From: Cordylochernes scorpioides
Lineage: Eukaryota; Arthropoda; Arachnida; Pseudoscorpiones; Chernetidae
Length of the DNA stretch: 64,000 nt
Direction of reading: 5' to 3'
Assembly (NCBI GenBank): GCA_030710605.1
Contig: CP092872.1
Location: 12,177,120-12,241,119, forward strand
The notes under the pieces are model-generated. The model was given only the letters and a program-made list of their open reading frames with translations, searched no databases and was not told where the DNA came from. Numbering within the stretch: position 1 is the first letter of the stretch; every line of letters begins with the position of its first letter. A program made the position numbers and the translations under genes. Positions 44,318-54,949 of this stretch are shown here, piece after piece.

Positions 44318-44742
44318 CACAATGAATTTCTTTTTCATTACAAAACGATAGCTTTCAAGTGATTATCGCTCTTTTAGATATAATATATAAAATATATAAG
44401 CGATTAAGCCCGTTGAAGAGCGATTATCACTTGAAAGCTAGCGTTTTATAATAAAAAGAAACTCTTTGTAAGAATATATTCTGTAATTTTAAGACATATG
44501 TTTATTTTGATAAATTTAAAATATCTGATAACTTACCTTTTTTTAAATTTCTCAAATAATAAGTTAAATACTATTTTAAAATATTTAAAAGCATGTATTT
44601 TATTTTGTTTATAGTATTATTTATTATTTTGAAAATAGAGCAAATCATACTTAATTCATTAGATAATAAAAGGCATATATTGGATTTAATAATATTTAAT
44701 AAATGTTATTAAATCCAATATATGCCTTTTATTATCTAATTA
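44318..44742. repeat. Hairpin repeat and short family X palindrome (block B)
   Basis: 44318-44476 is the sister of 6716-6872. 44665-44726 is a near-perfect palindrome built of two GGCATATATTGGATTTAATA ends. Confidence 0.75.
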
Positions 44743-45514
44743 TTTATTATGAGAAAACATTATATTACAATATATCTATACAATACTAACAACATGTATA
44801 CGTTTTCCTAATAGAAAAAAATAGCAATTAGATAAATGATAATATAAAAAATACCAAAAGAAAAATAAATGGCATTCATTGGTGACGGTTAACAGAAGAT
44901 AAATTGACATTAATTAAAACGCTTCCCTCTCTCGTATGTTTTTAATTAAAATTATGAAAGAGAAATACCAAAAGATTACAAAATGGTGAAATCCAATTTT
45001 TACTCAAACGATTAGTTTTTTTTCTTTCAAAAGTCAATAATTTGTTTAGTTTTATTGTTTAAAAATAATGGATTTTATGTTGTTTCATATATTATTTTCT
45101 AGGCACGATGTACCTCTATATCAAAATGATTAGCTGTTAAATATTCAAAAGATTTTTAAATAAAAGAAGTAAATTATTATTTTTCTTCATTTCTCAGATA
45201 TATAGAAATATATAATATACAATACAATAATATATACATAAAATTCAAAACACTTTCATTGGAAATAAAGTTGTATTTATTCAAATTATACCTTTTTATT
45301 ATTATTAAGAACATTTTCGATAAAAGACATGTTGATTATATATAATTATTTTACACTTTTTAAATACATTTTATAGTATAATATATATATTTTTAATTAT
45401 CAATAGTATAATATATATCAACAAGAAACATTTTAAAGTTTAATATGTAGGTTATATTTTAAGATTTTATAACAAAACATTGAAAAATATTTAACAACGA
45501 CATTTTAAGGTTTA
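44743..45514. other. AT-rich duplicated sequence including the empty Helitron site
   Basis: It matches 7110-7593 joined to 9934-10184. The junction near 45233 corresponds to the Helitron insertion point in block A. Confidence 0.75.
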
Positions 45515-45823
45515 GATAATTAAAAGGCATATATTGGATTTAATAAAATATTTATTTTGCCATTATTTCGGCTGGCTGAACGCCAACCTTTATCGAGGCA
45601 TTACATCTTTGTATACACAAACTCAGCGCCACATAGTGTTATAATATCACAGTTGAACTCATTTAAAATACAAAGTAGGTGGGGGAAATATGTGCATGAA
45701 AAAAAATATTCAAAAATTACAATCAGAAATATTGGCAAAATAAATATTTTATTAAATCCAATATATGGCTTTTTATTATCTAATGAATTAAATATGGATT
45801 GCTCTATTTTCAAAACGAATTTA
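45515..45823. mobile_element. Family X element (block B sister of 10185-10486)
   Basis: It has the same asymmetric arms and CAAAGTAGGTGGGGGAAAT centre. Confidence 0.75.
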
Positions 45824-45896
45824 AGGTTTAATATCGACATTAATAAACTTTAAAATCGCATTGATGTGAAATTATATTTTATAGTTTAAAATAACA

Positions 45897-48598
45897 TTAA
45901 GTAGAACTGCTCTTCACTGAAGGTTAATAACGAGTTTACAAAGTGGGAAGAGGAGCTTCTTTTTATTAGCATGCACACAAGCTTTCGGACATATCGTCCT
46001 TCATCAGGTAAGAGTAATAAACGCGCTGAGGATCCATATATACACAAAGCTGAAAAGAAAATTTACATAACTGCAAAAGATAAAAGTATTTAAAGATAAA
46101 AATAAGAACCAAATATGCTAAAAAGATTATAGGGATTAAATGCTAATAAATCTGGACTAAGTACATATGCACTATGAATGGTGTTAATCAAGGGCAGGTA
46201 AATGCAACCTATGGCTATTCACATAACATATGGTATTGTTCTGGTATATCTATATGCCTGTTGATGCTGTTTGTTTTTATTGACACAAATGCCTCTAGTA
46301 AAAGTCTTTGGTACTTATTATTGATATTGTTGTATAGAATGGATGGCTTTGTTAGATTGAATGTATGACCGGTTTGCATAGAATGACTGTAAATAGGGGA
46401 ATTTTGGTTTTTATTAGAGATGTTTCTGGAATGCTCAACCATTCTGATGGCGACGGATCTACCCGTCTCCCCGACATAAGTGGCATTGCATTGGTCGCAA
46501 GAGACGGAATAGACAGCACCACCAGAACGGAGAGAACTCGCATGAAGGGAAGATCTGGTAATGGGGTGTCGGATTAGTGTGGCGATGTTAGGTGGGTTCT
46601 GGAAGTATGTTGTAATGCCATGTTGCCTTAAAAACCTGGCTATGGTGATAGACTGGGGGCAAAAAGGAAGGGAGCAAATATTTCTGTGTATAGCTGGAGC
46701 ACTGTTGTGGTGAGGGTCATGCATGTGTTTAAGAATGAAGGGGGTCGGGTAGCCGGATTTGGATAAATATGAAAATATTTTAGCCTTTTCTATTGTTTGG
46801 AATAACGGGAGGGAACAATGAGTAAAGATACGTTTAGTGAGAGCTCTAACTGTATTGATTTTGTGTGGTGTTGGGCAATGTGACCGGAAGTCTGTGTGGT
46901 GTGGGGGTGTGTTGTTTTTATAGTATACTGTGGTATGGAAACTGCTGGGGGTGCGTATGACTAGTGTATCTAGGAAAGGTAGGACTGAGTGATTTTCTGT
47001 TTCATGGGTGAAGGCTATGTCTGGGTGGAAGGAGTTGAGGTCAGATAGGATGTGAGAGGCAGATACCTCACTTACCAAGCAAAAGGTATCATCGATGTAC
47101 CGCCTCCATAGAAAGATGTCTGAAGAATGGCGTGAAGTGATCCATTGGTCCAGTGACCTCATGACAACCTCAGCCACCACGGTTGAGAGGGGGCTACCCA
47201 TGGGGGAGCCCTTGGTCTGCTTGAAAAACTGGGTATCAAATGTGAAGGTGGACATGCCTAGGCATATGGAAGTGAGCTCGACAACCGTCTCCGCGGTGAG
47301 GGTGTCTAACAGGGGGGCATTTTCGAGGAAAGTGCGTAAACTATTAATGATCAAGGGGTGGGCAAGTGAGAGATATAGAGACGTTACATCGAAAGAAACC
47401 ATTATGGACCTGGGGGGAGGTGTGAGGCTGGTGATATAGGACACAAACGAGGGGGAGTTTGCAATGGTATATTCCCATGGGGGAGACTGTAGAAGGAGGG
47501 TCAAGAAGTTGGACAAAAATTTTGACAGGGTATATGCCGGAGAGAGATGGTAAGATATGATTGGTCGGAGGGGAACATCGGGCTTGTGGATTTTTGGAAG
47601 GCCGTAAATGTAGGCTATTTGGGCGAGGTTAGCTGTGAAGTCGTTATATTGCTCTTTAGTGATCTGCTGGGACCTTTTTAATCTTAACAATAGTAAACGG
47701 AAATTCTTAACGGATGTTTTATGTTCCTGTTCAGTGATGGCAGAAAAAATGGAGTGTTGGTCGAGAACGTTTTGCATTTTTTGCTTGTAAACGGTAGTGT
47801 TGAGAATTACGGTCTGTGAGCCTTTGTCGGATTTTGTTATGACTATGTCTCTATTGTGTTTAAGACGGGAGATAACCCTATTCATGGCTAGGGACGGTTT
47901 AGGGATATTGTAGGGTCGTTGAAGGGTGGAGGTGACAAAATGCCTGATCCTATGGGTGTCTTGGTGGTTAAGGCCTCTGAGAGCGGGTTCCACACCAGCT
48001 ATGATGCGAGGAATATCAGAAGGCCCAGGCAGTCTGTATTTTAGGCCCAATGACAGAATCTCAGCATCAGCAGATGGCAAGACATAGTCCGAGAGGTTGA
48101 CCACTCCTTGGGGTGACTGGGGAAGATAGGCTTCTAGTAGATAGGCAGGGAAGTTGTACTTCTTGATCCAGTGATGAAGCTTGGAGTTGTGACGTTGCGT
48201 TATATCGTTCTTCTGGTGCCGAATGTCCCTTGTGATGGATTGCAACAGATCGGCCATTTCTGGATTGGTTAGTAGCTGAGAGACCAGAAAGATCAATCCC
48301 TTGACGGATTTAGAAATAAATCGGATATTGGAGTGGCAACCTTTAATTCTAGACGATAACAGATGGAGTTGGGCGCGGCGTATGACGACGGATGAAAATG
48401 GATTGCGAACAGGATCCCTGATTCGAAGGGATGGAGGTATAAAATCAGCCGTTTCACACAGTTTGTTAAAGTTCAAATGGAGGCGCCATCTTGACAACTG
48501 TAACGATTTCTTTCGCAACTGATAGGTATAACGAGGTAGGTCTTCAGCGGAAGGATTCATGATGAATTCCAGGATAAAAAGCGTAAAAATGAGCGAAT
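45897..48598 (-). mobile_element. Penelope-like retroelement copy P1, full coding capacity
   Basis: The minus strand reads a short leader, one 781-codon frame, then a 3' segment of about 310 bp ending CAGTTCTACTTA. The same 3' segment from copy P2 lies directly upstream, giving the head-to-tail arrangement with terminal-repeat-like flanks usual for Penelope-like elements. The terminal part contains CCTGATGAAGGACGATATG followed by TCCGAAAGC, a hammerhead-like relic. No clear target duplication. Confidence 0.9.
46215..48560 (-). CDS. Penelope-like element protein: reverse transcriptase plus GIY-YIG endonuclease, 781 aa, intact
   Basis: It copies element RNA into DNA and nicks the target. Residues 1-300 are the N-terminal region with the KSDKG motif (244-248). 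RT: LPKIHKP 321-327, SFDVTSLY 389-396 with Asp391, GSPMGSPLS 451-459, YIDD 488-491. GIY-YIG domain from about 680: VYSVSCDQC with a CX2C pair (688, 691), YVGETGRS (695-702), Arg706, His710, and Glu756 in LLLEAF, preceded by His726 and His732 as candidate zinc ligands. The start ATG at 48558-48560 lies 38 bases from the upstream copy's end. All catalytic residues I know for the family are present and there is no stop, so it may be active. Confidence 0.93.
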   Translation of the reverse strand: MNPSAEDLPRYTYQLRKKSLQLSRWRLHLNFNKLCETADFIPPSLRIRDPVRNPFSSVVIRRAQLHLLSSRIKGCHSNIRFISKSVKGLIFLVSQLLTNPEMADLLQSITRDIRHQKNDITQRHNSKLHHWIKKYNFPAYLLEAYLPQSPQGVVNLSDYVLPSADAEILSLGLKYRLPGPSDIPRIIAGVEPALRGLNHQDTHRIRHFVTSTLQRPYNIPKPSLAMNRVISRLKHNRDIVITKSDKGSQTVILNTTVYKQKMQNVLDQHSIFSAITEQEHKTSVKNFRLLLLRLKRSQQITKEQYNDFTANLAQIAYIYGLPKIHKPDVPLRPIISYHLSPAYTLSKFLSNFLTLLLQSPPWEYTIANSPSFVSYITSLTPPPRSIMVSFDVTSLYLSLAHPLIINSLRTFLENAPLLDTLTAETVVELTSICLGMSTFTFDTQFFKQTKGSPMGSPLSTVVAEVVMRSLDQWITSRHSSDIFLWRRYIDDTFCLVSEVSASHILSDLNSFHPDIAFTHETENHSVLPFLDTLVIRTPSSFHTTVYYKNNTPPHHTDFRSHCPTPHKINTVRALTKRIFTHCSLPLFQTIEKAKIFSYLSKSGYPTPFILKHMHDPHHNSAPAIHRNICSLPFCPQSITIARFLRQHGITTYFQNPPNIATLIRHPITRSSLHASSLRSGGAVYSVSCDQCNATYVGETGRSVAIRMVEHSRNISNKNQNSPIYSHSMQTGHTFNLTKPSILYNNINNKYQRLLLEAFVSIKTNSINRHIDIPEQYHMLCE

Positions 48599-50440
48599 TA
48601 AGTAGAACTGCTCTTCACTGAAGGTTAATAACGAGTTTACAAAGTGGGAAGAGGAGCTTCTTTTTATTAGCATGCACACAAGCTTTCGGACATATCGTCC
48701 TTCATCAGGTAAGAGTAATAAACGCGCTGAGGATCCATATATACACAAAGCTGAAAAGAAAATTTACATAACTGCAAAAGATAAAAGTATTTAAAGATAA
48801 AAATAAGAACCAAATATGCTAAAAAGATTATAGGGATTAAATGCTAATAAATCTGGACTAAGTACATATGCACTATGAATGGTGTTAATCTTTGGTACTT
48901 ATTATTGATATTGTTGTATAGAATGGATGGCTTTGTTAGATTGAATGTATGACCGGTTTGCATAGAATGACTGTAAATAGGGAAATTTTGGTTTTTATTA
49001 GAGATGTTTCTGGAATGCTCAACCATTCTGATGGCGACGGATCTACCCGTCTCCCCGACATAAGTGGCATTGCATTGGTCGCAAGAGACGGAATAGACAG
49101 CACCACCAGAACGGAGAGAACTCGCATGAAGGGAAGATCTGGTAATGGGGTGTCGGATTAGTGTGGCGATGTTAGGTGGGTTCTGGAAGTATGTTGTAAT
49201 GCCATGTTGCCTTAAAAAACCTGGCTATGGTGATAGACTGGGGGCAAAAAGGAAGGGAGCAAATATTTCTGTGTATAGCTGGAGCACTGTTGTGGTGAGG
49301 GTCATGCATGTGTTTAAGAATGAAGGGGGTCGGGTAGCCGGATTTGGATAAATATGAAAATATTTTAGCCTTTTCTATTGTTTGGAATAACGGGAGGGAA
49401 CAATGAGTAAAGATACGTTTAGTGAGAGCTCTAACTGTATTGATTTTGTGTGGTGTTGGGCAATGTGACCAGAAGTCTGTGTGGTGTGGGGGTGTGTTGT
49501 TTTTATAGTATACTGTGGTATGGAAACTGCTGGGGGTGCGTATGACTAGTGTATCTAGGAAAGGTAGGACTGAGTGATTTTCTGTTTCATGGGTGAAGGC
49601 TATGTCTGGGTGGAAGGAGTTGAGGTCAGATAAGATGTGAGAGGCAGATACCTCACTTTCCAAGCAAAAGGTATCATCGATGTACCGCCTCCATAGAAAG
49701 ATGTCTGAAGAATGGCGTGAAGTGATCCATTGGTCCAGTGACCTCATGACAACCTCAGCCACCACGGTTGAGAGGGGGCTACCCATGGGGGAGCCCTTGG
49801 TCTGCTTGAAAAACTGGGTATCAAATGTGAAGGTGGACATGCCTAGGCATATGGAAGTGAGCTCGACAACCGTCTCCGCGGTGAGGGTGTCTAACAGGGG
49901 GGCATTTTCGAGGAAAGTGCGTAAACTATTAATGATCAAGGGGTGGGCAAGTGAGAGATATAGAGACGTTACATCGAAAGAAACCATTATGGACCTGGGG
50001 GAGGTGTGAGGCTGGTGATATAGGACACAAACGAGGGGGAGTTTGCAATGGTATATTCCCATGGGGGAGACTGTAGAAGGGGGGTCAAGAAGTTGGACAA
50101 AAATTTTGACAGGGTATATGCCGGAGAGAGATGGTAAGATATGATTGGTCGGAGGGGAACATCGGGCTTGTGGATTTTTGGAAGGCCGTAAATGTAGGCT
50201 ATTTGGGCGAGGTTAGCTGTGAAGTCGTTATATTGCTCTTTAGTGATCTGCTGGGACCTTTTTAATCTTAACAATAGTAAACGGAAATTCTTAACGGATG
50301 TTTTATGTTCCTGTTCAGTGATGGCAAAATCCGACAAAGGCTCACAGACCGTAATTCTCAACACTACCGTTTACAAGCAAAAAATGCAAAACGTTCTCGA
50401 CCAACACTCCATTTTTTCTGCCATCACTGAACAGGAACAT
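48599..50440 (-). mobile_element. Penelope-like copy P2, truncated, with inverted 5' segment
   Basis: The minus-strand body covers roughly codon 274 to the 3' end. At its 5' edge, 50325-50440 is the same element inverted (codons about 243-280 on the plus strand). About 112 bp near 48890 are missing relative to P1. Confidence 0.9.
48844..50350 (-). pseudogene. Penelope-like RT/GIY-YIG pseudogene (P2)
   Basis: The RT part is readable with LPKIHKP, SFDVTSLY, GSPMGSPLS and YIDD. Two single-base indels shift the frame: one G lost near 49998 (CTGGGGGAGG) and one A gained near 49213 (CTTAAAAAACC). The GIY-YIG part retains GRRVD-side sequence in complement and YVGETGRS, but the 112-bp deletion removes the C-terminus including the catalytic Glu. 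The N-terminal 270 codons are missing. Inactive. Confidence 0.9.
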
Positions 50441-51552
50441 TTACTTTAAAATATAAATGAAAATCTAAATTATCCTTGTGCACACTTCTTGCAAAGTGTT
50501 GTTGAGTGTCCAGTATAAATGTGTTTAATGCATTTAGCACACATAATTTTGGATTTTCGGTCTTTGGAGCGATCACAATATTGGCAGCACTTCCGTTTCG
50601 CTGATGTGGCCCTGGCCGATTTTCTTCCTAAAGAAACAAGAACTTTATATCTGTCAATTAATTATAACATTTTAAAACTTTACTTGTTGTAGCTTATCTG
50701 TAGAAACATGTGTAAAAATAATCTTTTTGATTTCTTTTGCCAGAAAACATTTATTTTTCCGTTTTTGTAGGTTTGGGTCAATTATCCAAAATGCAATCTT
50801 TTCAATGAGCGATCTTCATTTTAATATTTTCAAATTTTTGTTTCTTTTATTTATAACTTTTGTTGAAACATTGATGAGATCGAAAAGAGGCACAATAGCC
50901 ATCTCCTTGTCCTCCTACTTACTGTGGAATTTTACACACAATTGAACAACAACACACACTCAACACACACACAACCAACACACACACAACACACAACTAC
51001 ATCAACACCTGATTAATTTCATTACATTTATTTTATCTCTGATTTAGATTTTCCACCAGAATCAGAATCTATTTGCTTTGTGGAGTCCATGATTGAAATT
51101 AAAATAACTGCTTTGGATTTTTTGGTACATATGAAACCAGTGTACTCTCTCTTTTCTTGAATCCAAAAATGGATGAGTGAGCTGAACGTAGCTTTTGTAG
51201 CAGAAAATTGGGGGAATTTCCGTTTTATTTTTATTTATTGTTCATAAAAAACTAAGTCAAAGTCATAGATAAAATATATAAAGTGTTACCGAGCTATAAG
51301 GCAGCCTACCTATTTCCCCATACTTGAAAATTAAAGTTATGTTATTACTCACGCGGGGTCCAATGTACCCCAACTCCATTGTATTGTATATTATAGGGCA
51401 ACAAAATTAAGTTAATATAGGTTTACATATTCATTGTCATATAAAATTAAGCTACTAAAGTTTTGATCTCCAAATGTTTTATAGAATTCTAAATATTTAT
51501 TGAAATATAAGTCTGTCTGGGGTCTATCAGACCCTGCGCGAGTACTTAAGGG
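50441..51552 (-). mobile_element. piggyBac-like remnant (block B), left end lost
   Basis: It matches 11369-12434. The right end is GCGCGAGTACTTAAGGG followed by an intact TTAA (51553-51556). The left end was removed at the Penelope insertion. A (CA)n-rich insert of about 60 bp lies at 50936-51000. Confidence 0.75.
50470..50670 (-). pseudogene. piggyBac-like transposase C-terminal cysteine-rich domain (block B)
   Basis: It has the same zinc-binding tail as 11400-11605, including KRKCCQYCDRSKDRK, CAKCIKHI and TLCKK, with a few substitutions. It ends at TAA (50470-50472). It lacks the catalytic domain. Confidence 0.65.
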
Positions 51553-51579
51553 TTAAAAATATAGGTATGTGTAATTAGA

Positions 51580-51804
51580 ATGATTCTTATTGGCTTTTAT
51601 AATACCCAGTTTACAACGAACCTTGGAAATTCTAAGGGTTTTTTTTTATCAAAATTTGGAGTGGTTGAGGACTCTAGCTGTCATTGTGGCAACGAATCCC
51701 AGGACTCAAGACACCTACTGCTGGAATGTCCACTCTTCTTTATCGCTAGACAACTGAGAGTAAATAATGTTGTAGATCTATATCAATTTGTCACTATCTT
51801 ATAA
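51580..51804 (+). pseudogene. LINE ORF2 C-terminal fragment (block B)
   Basis: Seventy-four codons include FGVVEDSSCHCGNESQD and RHLLLECPLFFIARQL, a CX1CX8HX4C motif, ending VTIL and TAA. Only the tail downstream of RT remains. It is the sister of 12468-12686. Confidence 0.65.
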
Positions 51805-52024
51805 ATCTATATATTTATGGTTATCTTTCTAGCCTGAAATGATCACAGGTTCCTAATATATAATATTATCAAATTATGTTTTTTTTTATATATTCCTCTA
51901 GTTAAATTAAAGCAATTACAGATCAAAAATATTTTTTATTATTATATTTTTAAGATTTTTGCCACGACTGCATCACCAATACCATTTTTAACGCCTTGCT
52001 AAATGTTTTAATTATTGTTTGCTC

Positions 52025-52062
52025 CTGACGAGGACAAAAGCTTTTTGTCGAAACGTCGAGGT
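52025..52062 (+). ncRNA. Hammerhead-like motif with intact core boxes
   Basis: CTGACGAGGACAAAAGC, then TTTTTGTCGAAACGTC and GAGG. Core boxes CTGACGA and GAAA and a GTC cleavage triplet are present. The GACAAAA/TTTTGTC helix is displaced by one base, and stem I is three pairs (CTC/GAG). Activity is doubtful. Confidence 0.5.
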
Positions 52063-52656
52063 AATAAAAAGATTTATACTGGCCGAAGTATCTTTTTTCA
52101 AGAAATTAGTATTAAAAAGAACCAGCAAATAACTCCATAGCATAATACTCAAGATAATCAAAAATCAAGCAGAAAATCTCTTTTTTTTTTTTCAAATAAT
52201 ATATATAATAAATAAATAGAATGAAATTCAGGTAATATATCTCTCAATTGAGGTTAGATCCCGGCAATCAGCGCCCCACAAGGGAAAAGACAAAAGAGTT
52301 CATTATTTAAACAAGCTTGGAGTTTCTAATGACGTGCTTTCAGTGACTGGAAACTTTACTGAATTACTTAACTCTCTTTCTACACCTCTTTGTTTTTTGT
52401 TTATCCCGTCTTACCGTGGTATAGGGATTGGAGATATTGAGAGTTTGATTTCTTCTTTTAACCTTTTCACTACAATCCACATTAATTTTGTTATTATCTT
52501 TAGAATTAAACACGCCATTTATATTCAAAAAGATTTTTCGTTGACCAATGTCGTGTTTTCTACCTAATGTTTTCCTTAAATATCAGACACGATAAAAGAC
52601 AATCTTTTATTTTGGCAAAATAGATTCAATATTTTCACCAACAACACCACATATAT

Positions 52657-53034
52657 ATAGAAGCAATGGGCGCTTCTCCCGTCAAAATAAACGTCAGAAT
52701 CTGACGCCATCTATTGACCGTCCCCTTAACTAGCGGTATCGGGTCGATGACAAAGCCACAAACACCAACTTTGGCAAGCTGATAAGCGTCCACCTAGAGA
52801 CCATGGTTTCGGGCTAATGGCCCTCGTCAGTCTAGGGCGGACTTTATTCCATGAGATCCACACGGGATCTAATGGAATCCTCACAATCTACCAAAGAGGT
52901 GTTTTGCTGGCAATGTGGCTGGGCCAAATCTATGGCTAGAACATAGATGGAAAATTTGCTGGGAGGAAACTAATCCATAGAAGCAATGGTCGCCTCTTCC
53001 GTCAAAATAAACGTCAGAATCCGACGCCATCTCT
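52657..53034 (-). mobile_element. Retrozyme-like element: 320-bp unit with flanking direct repeats
   Basis: ATAGAAGCAATGGGCGCTTC-like at 52657 and ATAGAAGCAATGGTCGCCTC at 52977 start direct repeats of about 57 bp, period 320, both containing GTCAAAATAAACGTCAGAAT. One complete unit plus the start of a second is present. It is noncoding. The unit contains the hammerhead at 52788-52842, as in small ribozyme-bearing retrotransposons (retrozymes). Confidence 0.75.
52788..52842 (-). ncRNA. Type I hammerhead ribozyme
   Basis: On the minus strand: stem I CCTAGA (52831-52836) with TCTAGG (52793-52798), extended after a GC/T internal loop by GTCC/GGAC; core CTGACGA (52824-52830); stem II GGGC-CATTA-GCCC (52811-52823); GAAA (52807-52810); minimal stem III CC-AT-GG (52801-52806); cleavage triplet GTC, cut after the C at 52799. 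The two-pair stem III is the form known from Penelope-like elements and animal retrozymes, which work best as dimers. Confidence 0.85.
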
Positions 53035-53039
53035 CATGC

Positions 53040-54140
53040 AATATTGTAGCGAAATATGTATTTTTACAAATTATTAATTTTGATATTTATATTTTGCTAC
53101 TCTGTATACCTCTTTTATTGCTTCTATTGTATTTCATAAATTTTAGTCTATTCTTGTGCCTTTAATAAATTTCTGCGTCAGTCTGAAGTTCTCCTTTCCT
53201 AATTTTCTATTTTACAATATATATATATATATATTATATAATCTAAAAACTAAAATATTTATATATTTTAAAAATATATATATTTTATTTATTCATTGAT
53301 AATTTTACTTTTGTTATCATCGTTTTTAGAAAGACTTTCAGTTTTTGTTGTATAGTTTTGTTGTAAATATGCGTAGTTAACATATCTATCCTTTTAAATC
53401 ACTAATATAGGATTAACTTTATAATTTCTATATAATGTGAAAATAACTAATGTGTAATCTTTCCTCAAGTAATTGAAAATAAAAACTACTTGACGGTAAA
53501 TAATTATCTTTTTCTTATCACGACTGCACCTCAACCCTTTATCTTATCGATCCTTTGTCTTATTAACCATTTATCTAACAACAACAACAAATTATTCATA
53601 ACATATATATATTTATTGAATATTTCTTCTTATAAAAAAAAACAAATTATTTTGACGAATTGACGTTCGAAATATCGGAGTTCTACTGTACTTATATTGT
53701 TATATGGATTGAGGGAGATTGAACAAAATATCAGACGACTGTGGGCTCTCAGTATTTTTAAACAAATATTTCGTAAAATTTGTAAAGAGACGAACTTTTG
53801 CGTTGCCTCTGTGTGGGTTGTTCATTACCAGGCCACTACATTCTCTTAGAATTTATTAGAACACTAACTTCTACAATATGGACTGACTGACTGACTGACT
53901 AACAACTTGTAACGCTATTTATACATGAAGTCAGAAATGAGTATGCAAAGAGGATATTTGTATTTCTACAAATATCCCAAGTATGCAAATACACAACACG
54001 AACAGAACGACAGACTGAGAAAACATAATAAATAAAAACGTTATAAAAATACATAATACATCATTTTAAAAAGTAGGAATATAAAATTAAATACATATTT
54101 TCACCTTGCATATAAAATATAAGAATTATAGGAATTTTTT
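53040..54140. other. AT-rich sequence, mostly unassigned
   Basis: 53290-53600 is the inverted partner of 13960-14300. A (GACT)n run lies at 53880-53900. No gene was seen. Confidence 0.5.
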
Positions 54141-54715
54141 TTATTATCCCTAGTACACGTGGAACAGACCATGATAATCATGATGGGTAGAAGTTGGCGA
54201 CTGCTCTTTTGCACTTACAAATTTGCCAGAGTCCTGTAGGGGCGGCTGCAGGCGTGTTACAATATATATATAATTCAAGAATTAATTACTAAATCACATT
54301 AAATTCAGCTAGTGTAATTTTATTATCGTTTTTATACGGAAACAAGCGTGTTCTTTGTCTACAACAATAACAAGAGAATTAATGATGATAATATTTTTTA
54401 GAATTAAGCTGTTGTTTTTTATTTTGGTATTTACAATTATTGATTTAAAATAATAAGAAATATAAATTATATGAAATAAAATAATATGATTTAAAATTAT
54501 AAGAAATAAAATGATATGATTTCCTATACAGTCCCGTTTGATTACTTGCACTCGCTGGTGGGGTTGGACATTTTCAAAAATCGGGGGTCATTTAATCTTT
54601 TTTTTTTTATTATAAAAAAAAAGGTGCTCAATGAGGGATTCGATCCCAGGTCAAGGCGATCGATATAAATGGCTTAGATCATTCGTCCACCGACCGTCCT
54701 GAAATATAGAACTTA
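54140..54715 (-). mobile_element. SINE S2 copy with AT-rich insertion
   Basis: It has the same ends as 26944-27256: CTAGTACACGTGG, ATAATCATGATGGGTAGAAG on one side, tRNA-like GGGATTCGATCCC and ACCGACC on the other (54623-54700). About 270 bp of AT-rich DNA (54255-54525) separates the body. Confidence 0.6.
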
Positions 54716-54949
54716 GTGTGGTAGATATAGCTGTAGAGTGATGACGTCATGATGAAGACTTGTTGTATTAATGGATACAATATAACATATACTAAGACAA
54801 ATAGCTTCATCTGATAACTTGTTGTTAGTGTTCATCATGTCCACTCTTGGTGACAACACTCATGGATAATTTGAAATAATTCGAAAGTATTTGATGTTGT
54901 CGGTCGTCTGGTTTTTTAAGGAGACAGACGCAATTTTGTCCATACTTGG
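54716..54949. other. Noncoding, no recognised element
   Basis: No feature supported before the minisatellite; AACACTCATGGATAATTTG is a decayed first unit. Confidence 0.4.

Larger units (their letters stand above)
40790..52620. repeat. Duplicated block B (sister of block A)
   Basis: It is colinear with 4618-13560. Differences: mariner and SINE at 42385-44020 in place of a foldback element; no Helitron at 45233; Penelope-like elements replace about 800 bp (A 10566-11368). Confidence 0.85.

Noticed and set aside
45960-46015. Active hammerhead in the terminal segment of the intact Penelope-like element
   Set aside because: CTGATGA and GAAA are present, but stem II is out of register by one base and no cleavage triplet or stem III pairs properly; kept only as a relic.
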